A DNA stretch of 64,000 bases from Candidatus Palauibacter rhopaloidicola (GCA_026914155.1 JAPPGH010000029.1:83494-147493); one strand, 5' to 3'. Numbered from the stretch's first letter, positions 10,235 to 19,574 are shown. A program made the numbers and translations. Notes: generated from the sequence alone by a model not told the origin.

Positions 10235-11731
10235 CTAGCGGTCGATCGCCGCCGTCACCTCTCCGATGATGTCGGACAGGTATGCACCGGTGTTTCCGGG
10301 GCTCGGCCCGAGCCGAACGATCACGAGGTCGTAGGACGGGATGATGGCCGTGTACTGTCCCATGAATCCTGCCGCCCAGTAGGCGTCCTCCGGCGCGCGC
10401 GGAAGAGAGCCGCCGCGATTGAGCCAGAACAGCCCGCCGTATTCCAGCGCCTCATCGCCAGGTGCGGGGGTGCTGACGAACTCCACCCAACCCTCCGGGA
10501 GGATGCGGTCGGGCCCGCCCTCGGGCGTCGGCCACACACCGTCCCACAGGTGGAGGAGGCCGAACCTCGCCCAGTCCCACGCGCTCCCGTAGTCGTATCC
10601 GGAGATGATGAAGTTGCCCCAGGCGTCGGTCTCGAGGACGTAGTTCCGAGCCCCGATCCGGTCGAACAGGATGCGCTGGGGGTAGGTGAGCCAGTCCTCG
10701 CCGCGCGCCTCGATTGCCTCCCGCACGATGTGGTTGGCCGTCAGCGGGTCGGAGTTCCGGTAGCGGAAGACGGCGCCCGGAAGCGTGTCCATCGGCTGGT
10801 CGATCGCGTGCTCGAACACGTCGATCCCCTCGAAGTAGATCCGGAAGTGTTCGTTCGTATGCGTCCACGACAGCGAGTCCGTCAGGCCGAGGTTCAGGAA
10901 ATCGAGCCCCGAACTCATGTTCAGAATGTCCCGGACGCGGATCTCCCGGCGCGGATCGCCCTCCCCGTGCCATTCGGGCACGGGCACCGGGTCGTCGAGT
11001 CCGGCGTCGAGGTGACCGGCCTGGATCGCCGCGCCGACGAGAGCGCTCGCGATGCTCTTCCCCTGGGACCACGAAATCTGTGGCGTGTTGCGCGTGAAGC
11101 CGGGCGCGTAGCGCTCCCCGAGGATCTTCCCCGCGTAGATGACGACGAGCGCGCGCGTGTTGTGCTCGGTCTGGGCCATCGTCCAGTCGAGAGCCGCCTC
11201 GAGCGCCGCCATGTCGACCTCCGGAGGCGCTGGGTCGTGGTACGCGCCGACATCGCCGGTCGGCCATGCAGTCGCCGCCGGGTCCGGGCTGAGCCGCTCG
11301 ACCACCTGCGGTTCGAAAATCACATCGTCGAGGTCGACCGGCAGGATCGTGCATCCCTGGTCCCCGTTGTACTCGGCGGAACGGGTACCGAAGTCCGCGC
11401 CCGATACGGAGGCGGTGCGCGTCTCGAAATTCATGTCGTACTCGAAATCGTCCTGCCAGTTGAAAAGTTCGAAGCGCCGGATGTCCTGCGCCACGACCTC
11501 CTCGACGGAACGCTCGTAGTCCCGGCCCACGACGAAGACGCCCGAGCAGATGTGGTGCGCGGCCATGCCCGCGATGTGCGAGCGTTCGTGAGCCGCCTCG
11601 TCGTCCTCGGCCACGGGGCGTAGTTCCCCGCACCCGGCAACGTACGCGGAGACCAGCAGGATGCCGCCCGCCGCCGCACGGATCCGGAATCGATGACGAA
11701 TCCCCGACAGAACCTTCATGCGAACCCCCAT
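10235..11731 (-). CDS. Serine hydrolase lipoprotein, paralogue of the following gene
   Basis: This product matches the neighbouring hydrolase along its whole length (shared VVGRDYER, GTRSAEYNGDQGCTILP, SWSQGKS, YRNSDPLT, YDYGSAWDWARFGLLHLW). The open frame extends back to 12016, but the paralogue alignment and the lipoprotein signal (SAYVAGC) place the start at the ATG at 11731, or at a second ATG at 11719 preceded by GGGGG. Active-site Ser and Lys lie in SQGKS. Function is the same guess: a periplasmic or outer-membrane-anchored serine hydrolase of unknown substrate. The two copies differ mainly in the signal peptide and scattered surface positions, so they probably diverged in specificity or are maintained for dosage. 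Confidence 0.85.
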   Translation of the reverse strand: MGVRMKVLSGIRHRFRIRAAAGGILLVSAYVAGCGELRPVAEDDEAAHERSHIAGMAAHHICSGVFVVGRDYERSVEEVVAQDIRRFELFNWQDDFEYDMNFETRTASVSGADFGTRSAEYNGDQGCTILPVDLDDVIFEPQVVERLSPDPAATAWPTGDVGAYHDPAPPEVDMAALEAALDWTMAQTEHNTRALVVIYAGKILGERYAPGFTRNTPQISWSQGKSIASALVGAAIQAGHLDAGLDDPVPVPEWHGEGDPRREIRVRDILNMSSGLDFLNLGLTDSLSWTHTNEHFRIYFEGIDVFEHAIDQPMDTLPGAVFRYRNSDPLTANHIVREAIEARGEDWLTYPQRILFDRIGARNYVLETDAWGNFIISGYDYGSAWDWARFGLLHLWDGVWPTPEGGPDRILPEGWVEFVSTPAPGDEALEYGGLFWLNRGGSLPRAPEDAYWAAGFMGQYTAIIPSYDLVIVRLGPSPGNTGAYLSDIIGEVTAAIDR

Positions 11732-11975
11732 TGCCTTGCTGCGGCGGTCGATTGTCTCGTCGCGACTTCGTAGCTGAGCGCATCCGAAGCGTCCGGCGCA
11801 AGGGCCATAACGTTTCCCACGGGCTCCGTGTCGTTCCCAATGAGGAACCCGCGCCTGAAGCAGGGGGAAGTGGGCAGGGGAGCACGGCAGGGGAACAGGC
11901 CGCGGAGCGGGCCGGGAACGGGCTGGGAACGGGCAAGGAACAGGCAGAATGGAACGCGGGAAACGGAGGATATCG

Positions 11976-12362
11976 ATGAGAAAAATGATCGGGGCATTCG
12001 CTCTTGTAATGGTCACACTCGCCGCCGCGGCGCCGCTGGAGGCACAGGCTCAGCGGGGAGCGCGCGGCTTCGGCATGAGCCTCGACGACCAGATGACGGC
12101 CCTTACGGAGCGGCTCACCCTGGACGAGGAACAGGTCGTGATGGTCCGCGAGATCCTCGAGACCCAGGCGGAGAGCCGCCGCGAGCGTCTCCAGGGCATG
12201 CGGGGCTCAGGGGACCGGAGCGCGATGATGCAGGCCATGCAGGAACTCCAGCAGGAGACGGAAACCCTGCTGACCGAAGTGTTGAGCGACGAGCAGATGG
12301 AGAAGTACCGGGAATACCTGGCCGAACTTCAGCAGCGGCGCCGGCCTCCGCTCTCCCTCTGA
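11976..12362 (+). CDS. Small periplasmic protein, Spy/CpxP-like helical family
   Basis: The ATG at 11976 has a strong GGAGG site (11965-11969). The product is 128 residues with a signal peptide ending near LEAQAQ. The mature part is charged and helical and contains LTERLTLDEEQVVMVREILE and LSDEQMEKYREYL. These resemble the LTxxQ-type motifs of Spy/CpxP proteins, which act as periplasmic chaperones or stress sensors in other bacteria. The similarity is of motif style only, so the role stays tentative. It is divergent from the hydrolase pair, with about 240 bases between the starts. Confidence 0.7.
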   Translation: MRKMIGAFALVMVTLAAAAPLEAQAQRGARGFGMSLDDQMTALTERLTLDEEQVVMVREILETQAESRRERLQGMRGSGDRSAMMQAMQELQQETETLLTEVLSDEQMEKYREYLAELQQRRRPPLSL

Positions 12363-12375
12363 CCGCGCGGGGCGG

Positions 12376-13374
12376 CTACCTCGAGGCCGGCGCCCGCACG
12401 GTCGCCGGCCTCGGGCCGCCCTTCGGCGCCCGCCCACGCTGCACCAGCACGACGCCCGCCACGATGATCACCGTGCCCGCCAGCATCGGCAGCGTGAACG
12501 CCTCATCCGCCAGCCACCAGCCCAGAAACAGCGCCACGACCGGATTGACGTACGCGTACGTCCCCGCCGCCGCGGGCCGGACGTTGCGCAGGAGCCACAT
12601 GTAGGCCGAGAAGGCCACGATCGACCCCATGGCGGCCAGGTAGATCAGCGACAGCCACGACCGCAGCGACACGTCGCCGAGCGACAGGCGGCCAAACTCT
12701 CCCGTCACCAGTCCGATCAGCACGAGGATCAGGCCCCCGGCGGCCATCGTCAGCGCCGTGCCGTAAAGCGGCGGCTGCGGCAGCGCGGCCCGCCGGTTGT
12801 ACATGGAGCCGATGGCCCAGCTGATCGACGCCCCCACGACGACGAGGGCCCCCGCCACCACCTGGTTCGCGCTCGCCCCGCGGATCCCGATGTCCGCCCC
12901 GGAGCTGCTCACGAGGAGCACGACGCCGCCCAGGCCCAGGACGAGCCCGGCGACCTCCAGAGGGCTCGTCGCCTCGCGGTTCGGTCCCAGGCGCGCGATC
13001 GCGACCAGCCACAGCGGCACGGTGGCCACGAGCAGGGCCGTGAGCCCCGAAGGCACGTACTGCGCCGCCCAGCACACGAGTCCGTTGCCGCCCACGACCA
13101 TGAACACGCCCGAGATGGTGGCGGCCCTCCATTCGGAAGGCTTCGGCATCGGCGCGCCCCGACGGCGGGACACGACGGCGAGAACCACACCGGCCGCGAA
13201 GAAACGCATGCCCCCGAGGAAGAACGGCGGGATCGTCTCGACGCCGAAGCGAATCGCCAGGTAGGTCGACCCCCACACCAGGTACACCGCGGCGAACGCC
13301 AGCAGCAGATCTCTGGTGGAAGCGGTGGACCCGGCGGAGCCGGTGGACACGTCGGAAGCGGCGCGCGCGGTCAA
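12376..13374 (-). CDS. EamA/DMT-superfamily membrane transporter
   Basis: The protein has 332 residues and about ten hydrophobic segments in two homologous halves, the architecture of drug/metabolite transporters. VYLVWGSTYLAIRFGVETIPP near the N-terminus and ISWAIGSMYNRR at the start of the second half are the recognisable EamA signatures (YedA/RhaT-like exporters). The substrate is unknown; family members export amino acids, nucleosides or other metabolites. It starts with TTG, whose bases overlap the stop of the upstream permease by four (TTGA). It is therefore the third, translationally coupled gene of an M20 peptidase / APC permease / EamA operon, which suggests linked peptide or amino-acid handling. 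Confidence 0.85.
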   Translation of the reverse strand: MTARAASDVSTGSAGSTASTRDLLLAFAAVYLVWGSTYLAIRFGVETIPPFFLGGMRFFAAGVVLAVVSRRRGAPMPKPSEWRAATISGVFMVVGGNGLVCWAAQYVPSGLTALLVATVPLWLVAIARLGPNREATSPLEVAGLVLGLGGVVLLVSSSGADIGIRGASANQVVAGALVVVGASISWAIGSMYNRRAALPQPPLYGTALTMAAGGLILVLIGLVTGEFGRLSLGDVSLRSWLSLIYLAAMGSIVAFSAYMWLLRNVRPAAAGTYAYVNPVVALFLGWWLADEAFTLPMLAGTVIIVAGVVLVQRGRAPKGGPRPATVRAPASR

Positions 13375-14762
13375 GCGCGGGTCCGTCGATCACGCGCCCG
13401 CGTGACGGCGTAGATGGCGAGGCCGACCGCGATGAGCCCCAGTCCCAGCCCCGCTTCGAGCGGTCGGTCGCGCAGGATGTAGGCGAGCGTCCAGCCCGTC
13501 ACCGCGAGGAAGACGAGGGGCGTCACCGGATAGCCCCAGGCCCGGTACGGCGCGTCCGCCTCGGATCCGCCGTCCCCGTCCCCGTCCCCGTCGACTTCGT
13601 GTCCCCGCCCGTCCGCGCTCCGGTCCGAGTCCCGGTCCGACGCCTGCCGCCGGCGCAGGAGGAAGACGCCGCCCGCCGCCAGGAACGTGTTGAGGCCCAT
13701 CGTGAAGCCCGAGAAGACGAGGATCGTCTCGAACGATTCCGTGAGGATGAAGAGGAGGCTGATCGCGGCCTGGGTGAAGATGGCCACGCCCGGCGTCCCG
13801 CGCGCGTTGATCGAACTCAGGAACCGAAACGTGGGGTAGTCCTCGCCGATCGCGTGGAGGACGCGCGGACCCGCAAGCACCATGGCGCTCACGGTGGAGA
13901 CGAGGAGGAGCGCGAGCGTGATCCCCATCAGGTCGGCCCCGACCGGCCCGAAGATGTACCCTGCCGCGATGTAACCCACCTCGAGCCGTCCCACCATTTC
14001 CTCGATGGGAGCGGCGCGCAGGAAGACGTAGTTGAGTCCGACGTAGAGCAGCATCACGAGCAGTGTTCCGGTCGCCAGCGCGCGGGGGAGCGTCCGCCGC
14101 GGGTCGCGGAGTTCGCCCGTCACGTACGTCGCCGCGTTCCAGCCCGAATACGAGTACGACACGAAGATGAGCGACACGGCGAACCCGGCGGAGAACACAC
14201 TCGAGACGCCCTCCGCCGAGGGGCGCACGCCGACGTCCCGGGGGTTCGCGACGAGGGACAGCCCGGCCGCGACGAAGGCGAGGATCAATGCCACCTTGGC
14301 CGTCGTCGACCAGCGCTGAAAGCCGCCCGAGGTGCGGTGCGTGCGGCCATGGACGATCGAGAGCAGCAGGACGAGCCCGACCGCGAGCCACCGGGCGGGC
14401 AGCGCCGGAAAGACGGACGAGAGGTAGGTCCCGAACGTGATCGCGGCCAGCGCCGTGGGGGCGGCGAACCCGATCGTGGCCGAGATCCAGCCCGATACGA
14501 AGCCGGCGGCGGGATGGTAGATGTGCGAGAGGAAGGTGTATTCGCCGCCCGAGCGCCGGATCGTCGATCCCAGTTCGGCGTAGGTGAGGGCGCCGCACAC
14601 GGCCGCGACCCCGCCCACGACCCACAGCATCAGCAGCGCGAAGCCGGATCTCAGAGACTCGAGCTGAAACCCGAGGCTCGTGAAGACGCCGGTCCCGATC
14701 ATGTTGGCGACGACGACCGCCGCCGCCGTATGGAGGCCGAACCCGGCCCTTGGAGTCTTCAG
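13371..14762 (-). CDS. APC-family amino acid/polyamine permease, probably CTG start
   Basis: The product has about 12 hydrophobic segments and the APC signature ANMIGTGVF in the first helix. The first ATG (14702) falls inside that motif and would delete half of transmembrane helix 1. Reading back in frame restores the expected start (LKTPRAGFGLHTAAAVVVAN). Between 14702 and the nearest upstream in-frame stop there is no ATG, GTG or TTG, only a CTG at 14762. I place the start there, 13 bases after the stop of the M20 peptidase gene. A charged Asp/Gly/Glu-rich loop precedes the last pair of helices. The substrate is probably an amino acid, in keeping with the upstream exported peptidase. Confidence 0.75.
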   Translation of the reverse strand: MKTPRAGFGLHTAAAVVVANMIGTGVFTSLGFQLESLRSGFALLMLWVVGGVAAVCGALTYAELGSTIRRSGGEYTFLSHIYHPAAGFVSGWISATIGFAAPTALAAITFGTYLSSVFPALPARWLAVGLVLLLSIVHGRTHRTSGGFQRWSTTAKVALILAFVAAGLSLVANPRDVGVRPSAEGVSSVFSAGFAVSLIFVSYSYSGWNAATYVTGELRDPRRTLPRALATGTLLVMLLYVGLNYVFLRAAPIEEMVGRLEVGYIAAGYIFGPVGADLMGITLALLLVSTVSAMVLAGPRVLHAIGEDYPTFRFLSSINARGTPGVAIFTQAAISLLFILTESFETILVFSGFTMGLNTFLAAGGVFLLRRRQASDRDSDRSADGRGHEVDGDGDGDGGSEADAPYRAWGYPVTPLVFLAVTGWTLAYILRDRPLEAGLGLGLIAVGLAIYAVTRARDRRTRA

Positions 14763-14775
14763 CGGAGTAGAGTCT

Positions 14776-16116
14776 TCAGGGGATGGGCTCGGCCAGGCCC
14801 GCCTCGCTCACCAGCAGGAGGAGGTTCGCCTGGATCCCGAGGTGGCCGTCACGGTTGATCCACCATTCGCCGGGCGAGTGGGCCCCGCTCCCGATTCCCC
14901 CGCTCCCGATCGTCACCGCGGGGACGCCGAGGGAGATCGGGATGTTCGAGTCCGTCGACGAACGGGTCAGCGCGGGCACCGCCCCGAACAGGGGCATGAC
15001 CGCGATCGCCCGCTCGACAAGGGGATGGTCGTCGGCGACCTCTCCGGAGGGACGGTCTCCGATCTGGTCCAGTTCGAGTTCGATCTCGGGCCCCGCCCGG
15101 CGCAGGGCGTTCTCCTCCGCCAGCGCCCGGCGCATCGCATCCCGGAAGGCGGCGTCGATGCGCGCGAGGCTCTCCTCGCTCTCCGAGCGCATGTCCACTT
15201 CCATCCAGGCCTCGAACGGAATCGCGTTGACCGAGGTGCCGCCACCGAGCCGCCCCACGTTGTAGCTCGTGCGCGGGCCCGATCGCGTGAGGGTGTCGGC
15301 CACATCCTGGAAATGACGGATCCCGCGGCCCAGCGCATGGGCGGGGCTGGCCAGCCCGAAAGCGCCCCAGGAGTGCCCGCCGGGGCCCCGGAACGTCACG
15401 CGGAAACGATGGGAGCCGAGCCCCTTGTTCACGATCCGGCCCAGTCCCGTGCCGTCGATGTCGATCCAGGTGTGGATGGGGTCCGCGCCCTCGCGAAACA
15501 GGTACTTCATCCCGCGCAGGTCGCCGAGCCCTTCCTCTCCGACCGTCCCGATGAACTGAACGTCCGCCTCGGTCTCGATGCCGGCGGCCTCGAGCGCCCG
15601 CAGCACGGTGAGGACCGCGATGAGGCCGCGCGTGTCGTCGCCGATGCCGGGGGCGAAGAGCGTGTCCCCGCGCTGCGTGACCGTCACGTCGACGTCCGCC
15701 GGGAATACCGTGTCCAGGTGTCCCGACAGCGCCACCGTCCGCCGTTCCCCCTCCGGCGTCCTTCCCCGCGCGCCGCCCCGGCCGTAACGGATCCCGATTG
15801 CGTTGCCCTCCTCGTCGATGAACACGGAGTCGGCCCCGGCCTCACGGAGCCACTCCGCGTAGACCCGCCCGCGCTCGTCTTCCATGAAGGGGGGCGCCGG
15901 AACTTCCGTGAGTTCGATGAGTTCGCGGATCGTCCTCGGTTCGAGTTCCTCGATGATCCTGAAGGCGCTCCGCACCGCGGGGTGTTCGGCGAGGCGCCGC
16001 ACGTCGTCACCCGGCGCCTGGGCCGCCGCCCCAGCCGGGGCACCCCCGACGATGGCCATGAGAAAGAGGATGGAGACGATGAGTCCGGTGATAGTGCGGG
16101 CATATGGTGCATACAT
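14776..16116 (-). CDS. Exported M20-family metallopeptidase
   Basis: The 446-residue product has a signal peptide (IVSILFLMAIVGGAPAGAAAQ). M20 features appear in order: LSGHLDTVFP (first zinc His and Asp), GIGDDTRG (bridging Asp), GTVGEEGLGD (catalytic Glu and zinc Glu), and GGIGSGAHSPGEWW (distal His). A dimerisation-type insert (FRGPGGHSWGAFG) lies between. The family hydrolyses dipeptides, tripeptides or acyl-amino acids in a two-zinc site. Its signal puts it in the periplasm or outside. It heads an operon with an APC permease and an EamA transporter, which fits digestion of peptides followed by uptake of the products. Confidence 0.88.
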   Translation of the reverse strand: MYAPYARTITGLIVSILFLMAIVGGAPAGAAAQAPGDDVRRLAEHPAVRSAFRIIEELEPRTIRELIELTEVPAPPFMEDERGRVYAEWLREAGADSVFIDEEGNAIGIRYGRGGARGRTPEGERRTVALSGHLDTVFPADVDVTVTQRGDTLFAPGIGDDTRGLIAVLTVLRALEAAGIETEADVQFIGTVGEEGLGDLRGMKYLFREGADPIHTWIDIDGTGLGRIVNKGLGSHRFRVTFRGPGGHSWGAFGLASPAHALGRGIRHFQDVADTLTRSGPRTSYNVGRLGGGTSVNAIPFEAWMEVDMRSESEESLARIDAAFRDAMRRALAEENALRRAGPEIELELDQIGDRPSGEVADDHPLVERAIAVMPLFGAVPALTRSSTDSNIPISLGVPAVTIGSGGIGSGAHSPGEWWINRDGHLGIQANLLLLVSEAGLAEPIP

Positions 16117-16285
16117 GGCGGCTGAGTCTCCTCGAATCGGACCTCTCCGGCGCTCGTCGTCGTCGGCCGCCAGGGGTACGGGATGTCGGTCTCTGGCGGG
16201 AGCCTGCTCTCGAAGAATACCCTCTTCGAACGCATGTCGAAAACGCGGTCTCGCCGAAGGCCCGAGCGCTGGGAGGCGTATTCAG

Positions 16286-17323
16286 GTGAAGTTCAAGGCG
16301 ACGGTGCCAATAGCGAAGCGGCCGCTTCTGGCCGGGCTCGCTCTCGCCGGTGCGGGCTGCGGGGACACCGTGGAGCCGCAGCCGTCGGCGGCGTGCGGCG
16401 ACGCTCCGCTCACGGTGGCGTTCTACGCCTTCTATCCGCCCGTCAGCTACAGCGCGGACGAGGACCCGAACTCTCCCGGGTTCAGTCTGCACATGGGATA
16501 CGAGGCCGACCTCCTCAGCGCGCTCGAAGCCATGCCCGGCACGGGGCTCTCATTCGTACGCCGCCCGATTGCCGACTGGCCCGGAATCTGGCTCCTGCCC
16601 GCGACGTCCGATTTCGACATGGCCGGCGGCGGCATCACGATTCTCGAGTCGCGGACGGTCGACGATGCCGGCACGCCGGCGGTGGCGTTCACGTCCGGCC
16701 ACATCACGTTCCGCCAGTCGCTGCTCGTACGAAGCGAGGACGCCGCGCGGCTCTCTTCCTACGACGCGCTCACGAGCGCGGTGCGCGTGGGCGTTCTTCC
16801 GGGGACGACGGGAGAGGCGCGGCTGCTCCGGATCACGGGAATCGTGGACGGTTCCGGCGTGCTTCGAGCGGGGACGCGCGTGGAGACGCCCGCCGGCACC
16901 GTCGTGGCGGACGGTACGGGCACGTATACGATCACGCCCGCCATGGCATCGCCCGTCCTGCAGGGCCGGACCCGCATTCACCCCCCATCCGACGACATGC
17001 CCGAGGTGGTGTACCTCGGCCGGGAGTCGGGCGAGACGGAATTGTTCGACGCCCTGCGCGACGGACGCATCGACGCCGTGGCCAGCGGGGAGATCCGTGG
17101 CGGCGAGGCCGCGCACACCTCAGGCGGAGCGTTCGTCGTGGCCGCCCGGGACTCTCTCGTCGAGTTCGGAGGGTTCACGCTGGATGCGGAGGACCGCGAT
17201 CTGTTGGCCTGCATCGATGCCCGAATCGACTGGCTGACCGACGAACGCCGCACAGGCTTCGCGGATTGGCTCGCCAACCCGTCCGTCTTCCGGCAGCGGG
17301 CCGCCCTTTGGCCCGGCGGGTGA
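16286..17323 (+). CDS. Periplasmic solute-binding-like lipoprotein (bacterial SBP family 3-like)
   Basis: The GTG at 16286 (GGGAGG at 16271-16276) gives a lipoprotein signal ending LALAGAGC. An upstream ATG would extend the frame to 15884 through sequence that is only the antisense of the M20 gene. The mature part contains HMGYEADLLSALEA, PIADWPG, SDFDMAGGGITI, RVGVLPGTTGEA and DALRDGRIDAVASGEIRGG, the usual order in family-3 binding proteins and related cyclohexadienyl-dehydratase-like proteins. A polar insertion rich in Gly/Thr lies between the two lobes at about residues 190-235. The ligand is unknown, and no ABC permease is nearby. It converges with the next gene 30 bases away. Confidence 0.75.
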   Translation: MKFKATVPIAKRPLLAGLALAGAGCGDTVEPQPSAACGDAPLTVAFYAFYPPVSYSADEDPNSPGFSLHMGYEADLLSALEAMPGTGLSFVRRPIADWPGIWLLPATSDFDMAGGGITILESRTVDDAGTPAVAFTSGHITFRQSLLVRSEDAARLSSYDALTSAVRVGVLPGTTGEARLLRITGIVDGSGVLRAGTRVETPAGTVVADGTGTYTITPAMASPVLQGRTRIHPPSDDMPEVVYLGRESGETELFDALRDGRIDAVASGEIRGGEAAHTSGGAFVVAARDSLVEFGGFTLDAEDRDLLACIDARIDWLTDERRTGFADWLANPSVFRQRAALWPGG

Positions 17324-17353
17324 ACGGGTTGCGACAGCAGTAACTCCGAACCG

Positions 17354-18784
17354 TCAGCCGCCGAAGCGGGCGAGGATCCAGTCGGAGATCGTGTCGAGGA
17401 AGCCGTCGACGAAACGCTTCTCGAGCAGCGCGTACTCGGCCGGGGATCCCGTCGTCGCGGCCTGGAAGAGGTGATTGGCGCGCGGGAGCACCTCGACCGT
17501 CACGTCCGGGTTCCCGGCCAGCGCCTCCTCCAGCGGCGGGCGGTTCTGGTCGGGGAGCACCTGCAGGTCGAGCCCGCCGAAGAGTGCGAGCACCGGCACC
17601 CGCGCGCCCCGCAGACCTTCGGTCGGATCGTACGTGAGAAAGTAGCGGAACCAGGGCGTCTCGACGCGGTCGATCTGCGCGTCGATCTGGCCCTGCACGT
17701 AGGCGTCCACGTCGGAGATCGCCGCGCGCTGCGCTTCGGGCAGGGTCTCGATGCCCTCGCGGATGGCGGCCCCCAGCTCCTCCCGATACGCCTCGAGGCC
17801 TTCACCCGCCTCAAGGGCCGCGAACAGACGGCGCTGGAAGTCGGTATTCCACTCGATGCGGTCCTCGGGCACGCCGCTCGCGCGCTGAATGGCGGCGGAC
17901 TGCTCGTACAGGATCTCGGTGCCGGGCACGGTCGAACCGGCCAGCAGCACGGTGAAGCGGACGGCGTCCGAGCGCGAGGCCGCGATCGGCGCCACGATGG
18001 CTCCCTCGCTGTGTCCCACGAGTCCGACGCGCGCGGGATCGACGTCGGGGTGCTCCGAGAGCCGCGCGAGCCCCGCCAGCGCGTCCCCCGCGAAGTCGGA
18101 CGAGGTGGAGCCGGAGACGCTGCCCGTCGAGCCGCCGACCCCGCGGTCGTCGTAGCGCAGGACGGCAATGCCCTGCCGGGTGAGGTGATCGGAGAGGAGG
18201 CGGAAGACGGCGAACCCGGCCACGACCTCATCCCGGTCCTGGGGCCCCGACCCCGTGATCAGGACGACGCCCGGGAACGGTCCCGGCCCCTCCGGCAGCG
18301 TCAGCGTGCCCTCGAGGTGTACGTCGCCGTTCTCGAACGAGACCTCTTCCTCCCGGTACGGGGGCGGCTCTTCCGCCTCCGCTTCCGGAAGATCGTCCCG
18401 CGACACGGAGAACGTGGCGGTCACGACGCCCTGGGTGAATTCGCCCTCGATGGTGTCACCGTCGATGGTGTCACCCGTGAGGGCTCCGTCCCACGCGGCG
18501 AGACCGATCGGGGTTTCGAGTTCGAAGTGCACGCGGTCGTTCTCGTGGGACACGGCGGTGAGAGGAAGATCCATCGCTCCCTGGATGTCCATCGTGGCGG
18601 AGAGCACGCCATCCGCGCGCTCGAAGGTGACCGAGAAGGGCAACTCACCCGTGGGGAGCACGACGGATCCCACCCACCTTCCTTCGACACCGCCGGCTCG
18701 GCCCTCAGTGTCCGCATCCGGCTCCTGCGCCAGCGCCGGAGAGGCCAGCACGCACCCGGCCGCGACGAGCATTCCCGGGACCAC
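17354..18784 (-). CDS. Exported alpha/beta hydrolase with N-terminal beta domain
   Basis: The GTG at 18784 is preceded by AGGAGG within the end of the upstream gene. The 476-residue product has a signal peptide ending SPALAQ. An N-terminal beta-rich domain of about 120 residues (GRWVGSVVLPTGELPF...) precedes the alpha/beta hydrolase domain. Catalytic elements are GHSEGA (nucleophile Ser), GGLDLQV (acid Asp) and ANHLFQ (His); GSGPQDRDE is the oxyanion strand. This layout is shared with exported peptidase/esterase-like hydrolases (S9-like, COG1073). TIDGD/TIEGE is a small local duplication. It is the last gene of the sigma/anti-sigma operon, only two bases after ybjQ. Confidence 0.82.
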   Translation of the reverse strand: MVPGMLVAAGCVLASPALAQEPDADTEGRAGGVEGRWVGSVVLPTGELPFSVTFERADGVLSATMDIQGAMDLPLTAVSHENDRVHFELETPIGLAAWDGALTGDTIDGDTIEGEFTQGVVTATFSVSRDDLPEAEAEEPPPYREEEVSFENGDVHLEGTLTLPEGPGPFPGVVLITGSGPQDRDEVVAGFAVFRLLSDHLTRQGIAVLRYDDRGVGGSTGSVSGSTSSDFAGDALAGLARLSEHPDVDPARVGLVGHSEGAIVAPIAASRSDAVRFTVLLAGSTVPGTEILYEQSAAIQRASGVPEDRIEWNTDFQRRLFAALEAGEGLEAYREELGAAIREGIETLPEAQRAAISDVDAYVQGQIDAQIDRVETPWFRYFLTYDPTEGLRGARVPVLALFGGLDLQVLPDQNRPPLEEALAGNPDVTVEVLPRANHLFQAATTGSPAEYALLEKRFVDGFLDTISDWILARFGG

Positions 18785-18786
18785 GG

Positions 18787-19107
18787 TCAGGCCTCCTCGA
18801 CCTCGACGGCGGAGCCGTAGACCACGATTTCGGCGGTCCCTCCCAGGATGTAGGAGGTGGAGAAGCGGACGCAGAGGATCGCGTTCGCGCCGGCCGCCGC
18901 CGCCTCGGCCTCCATCCGATCGACCGCCTGTTCCCGCGCTTCGGCCATCATCTTCGTGTACTCCTGGATCTCGCCGCCCACGATGGTCTTCAGGCCGGCG
19001 AGAATGTCGCGGCCCAGGTGGCGCGCCCGGATCGTGCTGCCGCGGACGAGGCCGAATTCCTCGACGATCCGGTATCCGGCGAGGTCGTTTCGGGAGGTGA
19101 TGATCAT
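18787..19107 (-). CDS. YbjQ/DUF74 family protein
   Basis: The 106-residue product matches the YbjQ (heavy-metal-binding domain) family: MIITSRNDLAGYRIVEEFGLVRG at the start, RDILAGLKTIVGGEIQEYTKMM, and ANAILCVRFSTSYI. The family forms pentameric beta/alpha assemblies, and the in vivo role is not established. The ATG at 19107 overlaps the stop of the anti-sigma-like gene by four bases (ATGA), which indicates translational coupling. A longer frame to 19275 has no support. Confidence 0.87.
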   Translation of the reverse strand: MIITSRNDLAGYRIVEEFGLVRGSTIRARHLGRDILAGLKTIVGGEIQEYTKMMAEAREQAVDRMEAEAAAAGANAILCVRFSTSYILGGTAEIVVYGSAVEVEEA

Positions 19108-19574
19108 CGGACCACGTCCTTGTAGGGGTCTTTCTTCTGCATGAACAGGCGCTCGCGCGCCACGGAGACGAACAGGATCACGAAGCCCGCGACCAGCGCG
19201 AGCATGCTCCAGCGAATGTACGCGGGCAGCGTCGTGTCCCGAATCACCTCGCTGACGGCGGTCCACAGCGCCCACGTCCCCACGATGATCGTTCCCAGCG
19301 AAACCAGGACCCAGCCGATGCCGCGTTCGAGCCGGCGATAGACGTGTTCCCAGTAGCTGTCCCAGGTTTCCTCCGGCGGCTTCAGCGGAGTCATGGTGTC
19401 GGTGACCTCCTTCAGGCGCTGGTACGACGCCAGTTCGTCGCGAAGACCCGGGTTCTCTTCGAGCGCGGACTCGAGTTCGCGCCGTCCCTCTCCCGAAATC
19501 TCCCGGTCCAGTTCGGCCATCATCAACTGCCGCACCCGCTCGTCGCCGGGCGGGTGCACGTTTCTCTCATTCAT
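19104..19574 (-). CDS. Anti-sigma-factor-like single/double-pass membrane protein
   Basis: The ATG at 19574 has GGAGG eight bases upstream. The cytoplasmic N-terminal part carries VRQLMMAELDREISGEGRRELESALEENPGLRDELASYQRL, the 'stalk' helix pattern seen in zf-HC2-like anti-sigma factors, but no zinc CxxC/HxxxC motif is visible. Two hydrophobic segments follow (WVLVSLGTIIVGTWALW and WSMLALVAGFVILFVSVA), then a short charged tail. It overlaps the sigma-factor gene by eight bases. Context and topology indicate that it holds the sigma factor at the membrane. The lack of zinc ligands means this is inferred from position. Confidence 0.72.
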   Translation of the reverse strand: MNERNVHPPGDERVRQLMMAELDREISGEGRRELESALEENPGLRDELASYQRLKEVTDTMTPLKPPEETWDSYWEHVYRRLERGIGWVLVSLGTIIVGTWALWTAVSEVIRDTTLPAYIRWSMLALVAGFVILFVSVARERLFMQKKDPYKDVVR

